Origin: Lachnospiraceae bacterium
GTDB lineage: Bacteria; Bacillota; Clostridia; Lachnospirales; Lachnospiraceae
Direction: 5' to 3'
NCBI GenBank assembly: GCA_017440575.1
Contig: JAFSGY010000119.1
Location: 1 to 54,481 of the forward strand
Length of the DNA: 54,481 nucleotides
Of this stretch, positions 51,875 to 54,481 are shown in pieces (position 1 is the first letter of the stretch; each line of letters begins with the position of its first letter). The notes beneath the pieces are model-generated. The model was not told the DNA's origin. It saw nothing but the letters and a program-made list of their open reading frames with translations, and did not search any database. The position numbers and the translations under genes were made by a program.

Positions 51875-52189
51875 ATGAAATTACCCCTTTAAAACACCTT
51901 AGAATGATACTTTGTATACTTCAACAATGATTAAAATACTCTAAATTGTGCAAAAAGTCAATACAAATTATAAATGTACTACGAAAAATGCAATTATGTT
52001 CATAAAATGTGCATTTTTTTGCATGTGGATTGTGCATGGTGATTATGCTCAAATATGTAAGAGGATATTTCGTTGAAAATGCCAAAAACAAAGTGGTTGA
52101 GGAATTTTTGCTTACGAAGAAAAAGAAAAAAATGTTAAAATGATGTAGCAAAAAAACTTAATGTGAAGTCATTGAAGGGTAGGTATAAC
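51875..52189. other. AT-rich intergenic region with no convincing gene
   Basis: 315 bases between the divergent orphan gene and the CarD-like gene. Very AT-rich. One short plus-strand frame (52045-52143, 32 residues, very basic end) has no ribosome binding site. The region should hold two divergent promoters; I see no consensus -35/-10 pair I trust. Confidence 0.6.
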
Positions 52190-52693
52190 ATGTTTGAGAT
52201 TGGTGACTTTGTTGTGAAAGCAAATAATGGAATATGTAAAGTAGAAGATATAGGACGTTTGGAGATATCTTCTGCTAATAAAGATAGGATGTATTTTTTT
52301 CTTAGTCCTATTGGTGAGGTTAATTCAAGATTATATGTTCCGGTAGATAAGGCAGGTGCAGGGTTACGAAAAGTGGTCACAGAAGAAGAGGCGTGGAAAA
52401 TCATTGAACAGATTCCGGAAGTGGAAGAGGCCTGGATTGCGGATGATAAACAGCGAGAGCAGAAATATAAGGAGGCGATTCATAGCTGTGATCTAGAAAA
52501 GCTGATAAGTATTATAAAGAATATGTATCATAGAAAAGAGAGAAGAACTGCACAAGGAAAGAAAAATACTTCTGTGGATGAACATTTTTTTAAACTGGCA
52601 GAGAATAATCTATATACAGAGCTTGCCTTTGCCATTGGACGTGAAAAGGAAGAAATGAGACAGATTATTGCAGATAAAATAGCGAGTAAATAA
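52190..52693 (+). CDS. CarD family transcriptional regulator
   Basis: A 167-residue protein with an N-terminal CarD/CdnL Tudor-like domain (MFEIGDFVVKANNGICKVED, MYFFLSPIGEVNSRLYVPVD) that binds RNA polymerase beta, then a helical C-terminal DNA-binding domain (about 90-167) with EEEAWKIIEQIPEVEEAW. CarD proteins stabilise open promoter complexes, notably at rRNA promoters in other phyla. The ATG at 52190 follows GGGTAGG; the longer frame to 52163 has no better site. A probable rRNA promoter lies 1.5 kb downstream. A strong terminator follows. Confidence 0.9.
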   Translation: MFEIGDFVVKANNGICKVEDIGRLEISSANKDRMYFFLSPIGEVNSRLYVPVDKAGAGLRKVVTEEEAWKIIEQIPEVEEAWIADDKQREQKYKEAIHSCDLEKLISIIKNMYHRKERRTAQGKKNTSVDEHFFKLAENNLYTELAFAIGREKEEMRQIIADKIASK

Positions 52694-52699
52694 AGTGAG

Positions 52700-52756
52700 A
52701 AAATTTATACCTTTCAGTTTGAACTTGTCAAAGTACAGACTGAAAGGTATAATTTT
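52700..52756 (+). terminator. Long inverted repeat terminator after the CarD-like gene
   Basis: AAAATT-ATACCTTTCAGT and ACTGAAAGGTAT-AATTTT form a stem of about 18 bp with one bulged T and a loop of about 17 bases, followed by TTAATT. Confidence 0.85.
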
Positions 52757-52812
52757 AATTAAGGGTGAAGTATAAATGAAGCAAATCAAGCACGCATAGA
52801 AAGGAATTTGTT

Positions 52813-53802
52813 ATGAAAAAATTTTTATTGAGTGTACTATTTGGCGTCATGACCTTGGGAATGACGGTATCGGCTTCAGAATATACAATAACCAATGCAG
52901 AGGCGGTTCTGTATACCAATGCAGAAGCAGAATTGTTAAGCAATGCAGATACGAACAGTGTAGTCCTTAACAAAGAGGCAATGCCGGATAATGCACCGAT
53001 TCATGTTACGGGGATTACCAGCAACGGATATTTTCGAGTAGACTTAGATGGAATCTATTATATTGCAGGGAACGGCTTACAGGAAGCAGCAGGTGTGGTT
53101 ACGCCTACGGAAACAGCAATGAATACTGCGGAAAATACCACAATTCCGCCAGAGCTTGCAAGCTTACGAGTAGTTACGTCTCTGAAGGATATTCCTGTTC
53201 TGGCAGTAATGACAGATACAGATTGGCTGGCAGTATCCAATGAGACTACGAAGAATATTAAAGCGAAGAAATACGAAAAGATTCGCTATGTTGCTTCGAA
53301 TGGAGAACAGTTCTGTATGTGGAATGTGTGTGTGTTAGATACACGCCATGGCGAAAGTGATTATTCTTGGCTTGTAGCACCGACAGGTGAGAAGTTCTCC
53401 AATGGGTATAGTTGGGCATGGACGTCCGGTACTGCAGAATCTGTGGATAAATTCCTGATTAAGAATGGTATGAATATAAGCGGTTCGTTTAATGAATGCA
53501 TGATTAATCGTGACGAAAGCATTCCACTTGGGGAAAGAACAATTAATACTCCGGAATGCCCTGTGGAATTGTATACAATTACAGATAGGGGCAATATATT
53601 ATCTATGTGGGTAGAAGGAAGCAACTGCTATCGAGAGGGTATCGGAACCTGCGGAGGTGCTTGTACCGGAACTTGCATTCGTTCTAAGTCATTAGATAAT
53701 CTGGAAAAAATAGCACGTCAGAAGGGAATGCGAGCCTTTGGTGAAGACGGCAGAATTTATTGGAATGATAAGCTCTTGGTAAACTTTTATTATATGGATT
53801 AG
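52813..53802 (+). CDS. Secreted Cys-rich protein of unknown function
   Basis: A 329-residue protein with a signal peptide (MKKFLLSVLFGVMTLGMTV, cut near VSA). Residues about 30-95 look like an SH3-type domain (AVLYTNAEAELLSNADTNS, then GYFRVDLDGIYYIAGNGL). The C-terminal 220 residues contain QFCMWNVCVLDTRHGE, repeated Trp/Tyr, and a cysteine cluster CYREGIGTCGGACTGTCIR near residue 275-295. I do not recognise the C-terminal domain; the Cys cluster suggests metal binding or disulfides. AAAGGA precedes the ATG. Monocistronic. Confidence 0.72.
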   Translation: MKKFLLSVLFGVMTLGMTVSASEYTITNAEAVLYTNAEAELLSNADTNSVVLNKEAMPDNAPIHVTGITSNGYFRVDLDGIYYIAGNGLQEAAGVVTPTETAMNTAENTTIPPELASLRVVTSLKDIPVLAVMTDTDWLAVSNETTKNIKAKKYEKIRYVASNGEQFCMWNVCVLDTRHGESDYSWLVAPTGEKFSNGYSWAWTSGTAESVDKFLIKNGMNISGSFNECMINRDESIPLGERTINTPECPVELYTITDRGNILSMWVEGSNCYREGIGTCGGACTGTCIRSKSLDNLEKIARQKGMRAFGEDGRIYWNDKLLVNFYYMD

Positions 53803-53893
53803 AGCTGGATTTAAAAGATAGGGAGATATCAGATTCCGAAAATAAAAACGAGGATTTTAGTGAATTAGATTAAGAAATCCTCAGATGGTAGAC

Positions 53894-53936
53894 AAACAGC
53901 CACTTAGGTTTTGCAACCTAGGGGCTGTTTCTTTAT
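53894..53936 (+). terminator. Terminator after the Cys-rich secreted protein gene
   Basis: AAACAGCC-CTTAGGTT and AACCTAG-GGCTGTTT form a long stem with a small internal mismatch around TTGC, then CTTT. Confidence 0.9.
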
Positions 53937-54243
53937 GTGATAGGAAATTTTGCTATGTAGTGGTAGTTAAAGTGTAAGCTGCTGAGCGTGTACTTTATTA
54001 TAAGTTGGACAAAGTGATACACAATTCATACAATTCATAGCATAAAAGTGAATTGCATAGTGGATAAAAGGCTTAAAATGAGCATTGTGTGTAAAAAGAA
54101 AAATGTATGAAAAAAGCTACAATTTACTGTTGACATCTTCGAAATGGAGTGGTAAGATAATCTTCGTCGCTGAGGAAAAACGATAAAGCGACAGAAAACT
54201 TCTTTCTTTTCGAAATGTGAAAATAAAAAAGTTAAAAAAGTGC

Positions 54244-54273
54244 TTGACAGGAAATACTGACTTGTGATATTCT
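54244..54273 (+). promoter_or_regulatory. Strong promoter, probably of an rRNA operon
   Basis: TTGACA (54244-54249) and TATTCT (54268-54273), spacer 18 bp. Downstream text such as GAACATTGACAAATAAACAG resembles the leader found before 16S genes in Lachnospiraceae. The tRNA-Glu promoter uses the same TATTCT. The 16S gene itself is not in the window. Confidence 0.65.
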
Positions 54274-54371
54274 ATCAGAGTTGCGCCTGACAAGGCAAAA
54301 CAAAGAAAAAGACAGAACATTGACAAATAAACAGTAATGCAACCCTGAAAATTCTATTGAGAAAACGAACC

Positions 54372-54476
54372 TTTAGGTTCATGGTTCAAAAGGAACCATT
54401 CGATGAATATTCAGAGAACAAATCCTTTATAAACAGCAATGTAAATTGCAACGGATACAAACCATTAAAATGGTTA
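54372..54476 (+). other. Leader with serial short hairpins sharing AACC/GGTT stems
   Basis: GAACC/GGTTC around TTTA, ATGGTTC/GAACCAT around AAAAG, and AACCAT/ATGGTT around TAAA follow in series near the right end. The stems share sequence and could pair with each other in other ways. Probably part of the pre-16S leader. Confidence 0.55.
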
Positions 54477-54481
54477 GCCAG

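Larger units (their letters stand above)
53803..54481. other. Gene-free region leading to a probable rRNA operon
   Basis: 679 bases with no credible gene. It holds a hairpin GAGGATTT/AAATCCTC (53850-53882), a strong terminator (53894-53936), AT-rich sequence, and from 54244 a strong promoter and leader. The minus-strand frame at 54117-54326 has no ribosome site and covers the promoter. Confidence 0.7.

Noticed and set aside
52045-52143. Small 32-residue basic frame upstream of the CarD-like gene
   Set aside because: No Shine-Dalgarno site, very A-rich end (Lys run) likely by base composition; noted only in the gap entry.
53799-53873. Acidic peptide frame directly after the Cys-rich secreted protein
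   Set aside because: It would need a frameshift at the stop; there are no slippery bases and no start codon, so I treat it as chance.
54117-54326. 69-codon minus-strand frame at the right end
   Set aside because: Covers the probable rRNA promoter, has no ribosome binding site and no recognisable sequence.

Overview
The window is AT-rich chromosomal DNA from a spore-forming member of the Clostridia, most likely a gut or rumen Lachnospiraceae-type bacterium. This rests on Gram-positive Shine-Dalgarno sites (AAAGGAG type), SigA-like promoters, the complete rimP-nusA-rnpM-ylxQ-infB-rbfA-nrnA-truB-ribF order, the full spoIIIAA-AH operon, the dxs-tlyA-nadK-argR-recN-spoIVB order, a clostripain-type lipoprotein, and an Rpn/PD-(D/E)XK transposase-like protein. 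I cannot name the species from sequence alone.

Layout. 1-2.5 kb is accessory DNA: the end of an Rpn-type nuclease gene, a broken partial duplicate of its tail, a DnaQ-like exonuclease, and a divergent MerR/GyrI-like regulator with a palindromic operator. 2.5-4.5 kb is a LytTR response regulator and GHKL sensor kinase pair. 4.6-12 kb is a run of envelope and secreted proteins: a secreted protein and a lipoprotein built from the same domain, LemA, a DUF4428-like/SHOCT protein, a clostripain-family lipoprotein, another secreted protein, and a strikingly Ser/Arg-rich zinc-ribbon membrane protein. This is the least described part of the window. 12-17 kb holds hisS-aspS, two identical tRNA-Glu(CUC) genes, and citrate synthase. 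At 17.3 kb a small predicted metallopeptidase sits on the minus strand.

18-27 kb is the nusA-infB operon for transcription and translation factors, tRNA modification and FAD synthesis, preceded by a terminator-like leader hairpin. 27-31 kb holds an SH3-NlpC/P60 hydrolase, rpsO and pnp, each of the last two with a structured leader. 31-36 kb is the spoIIIA operon (forespore feeding channel, SigE-type promoter candidate). 36-40 kb carries deoB, prfC and a transglutaminase-like lipoprotein. 40-51 kb is a long co-directional housekeeping block: Asp23 family gene, nusB, xseA, xseB, prenyl synthase, dxs, tlyA, nadK, argR, recN, spoIVB. spo0A, usually next to spoIVB, is not there; trxA follows instead. 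The right end has an orphan minus-strand gene, a CarD-like regulator, a Cys-rich secreted protein, and then about 680 bp without genes that ends in a strong promoter and leader, probably for an rRNA operon starting just outside the window.

Coding is nearly all on the plus strand; only three genes (merR, the SprA-like peptidase, the 180-residue orphan) run the other way, each closed by terminators shared with or facing the neighbouring unit. No CRISPR array, complete insertion sequence or prophage was seen.
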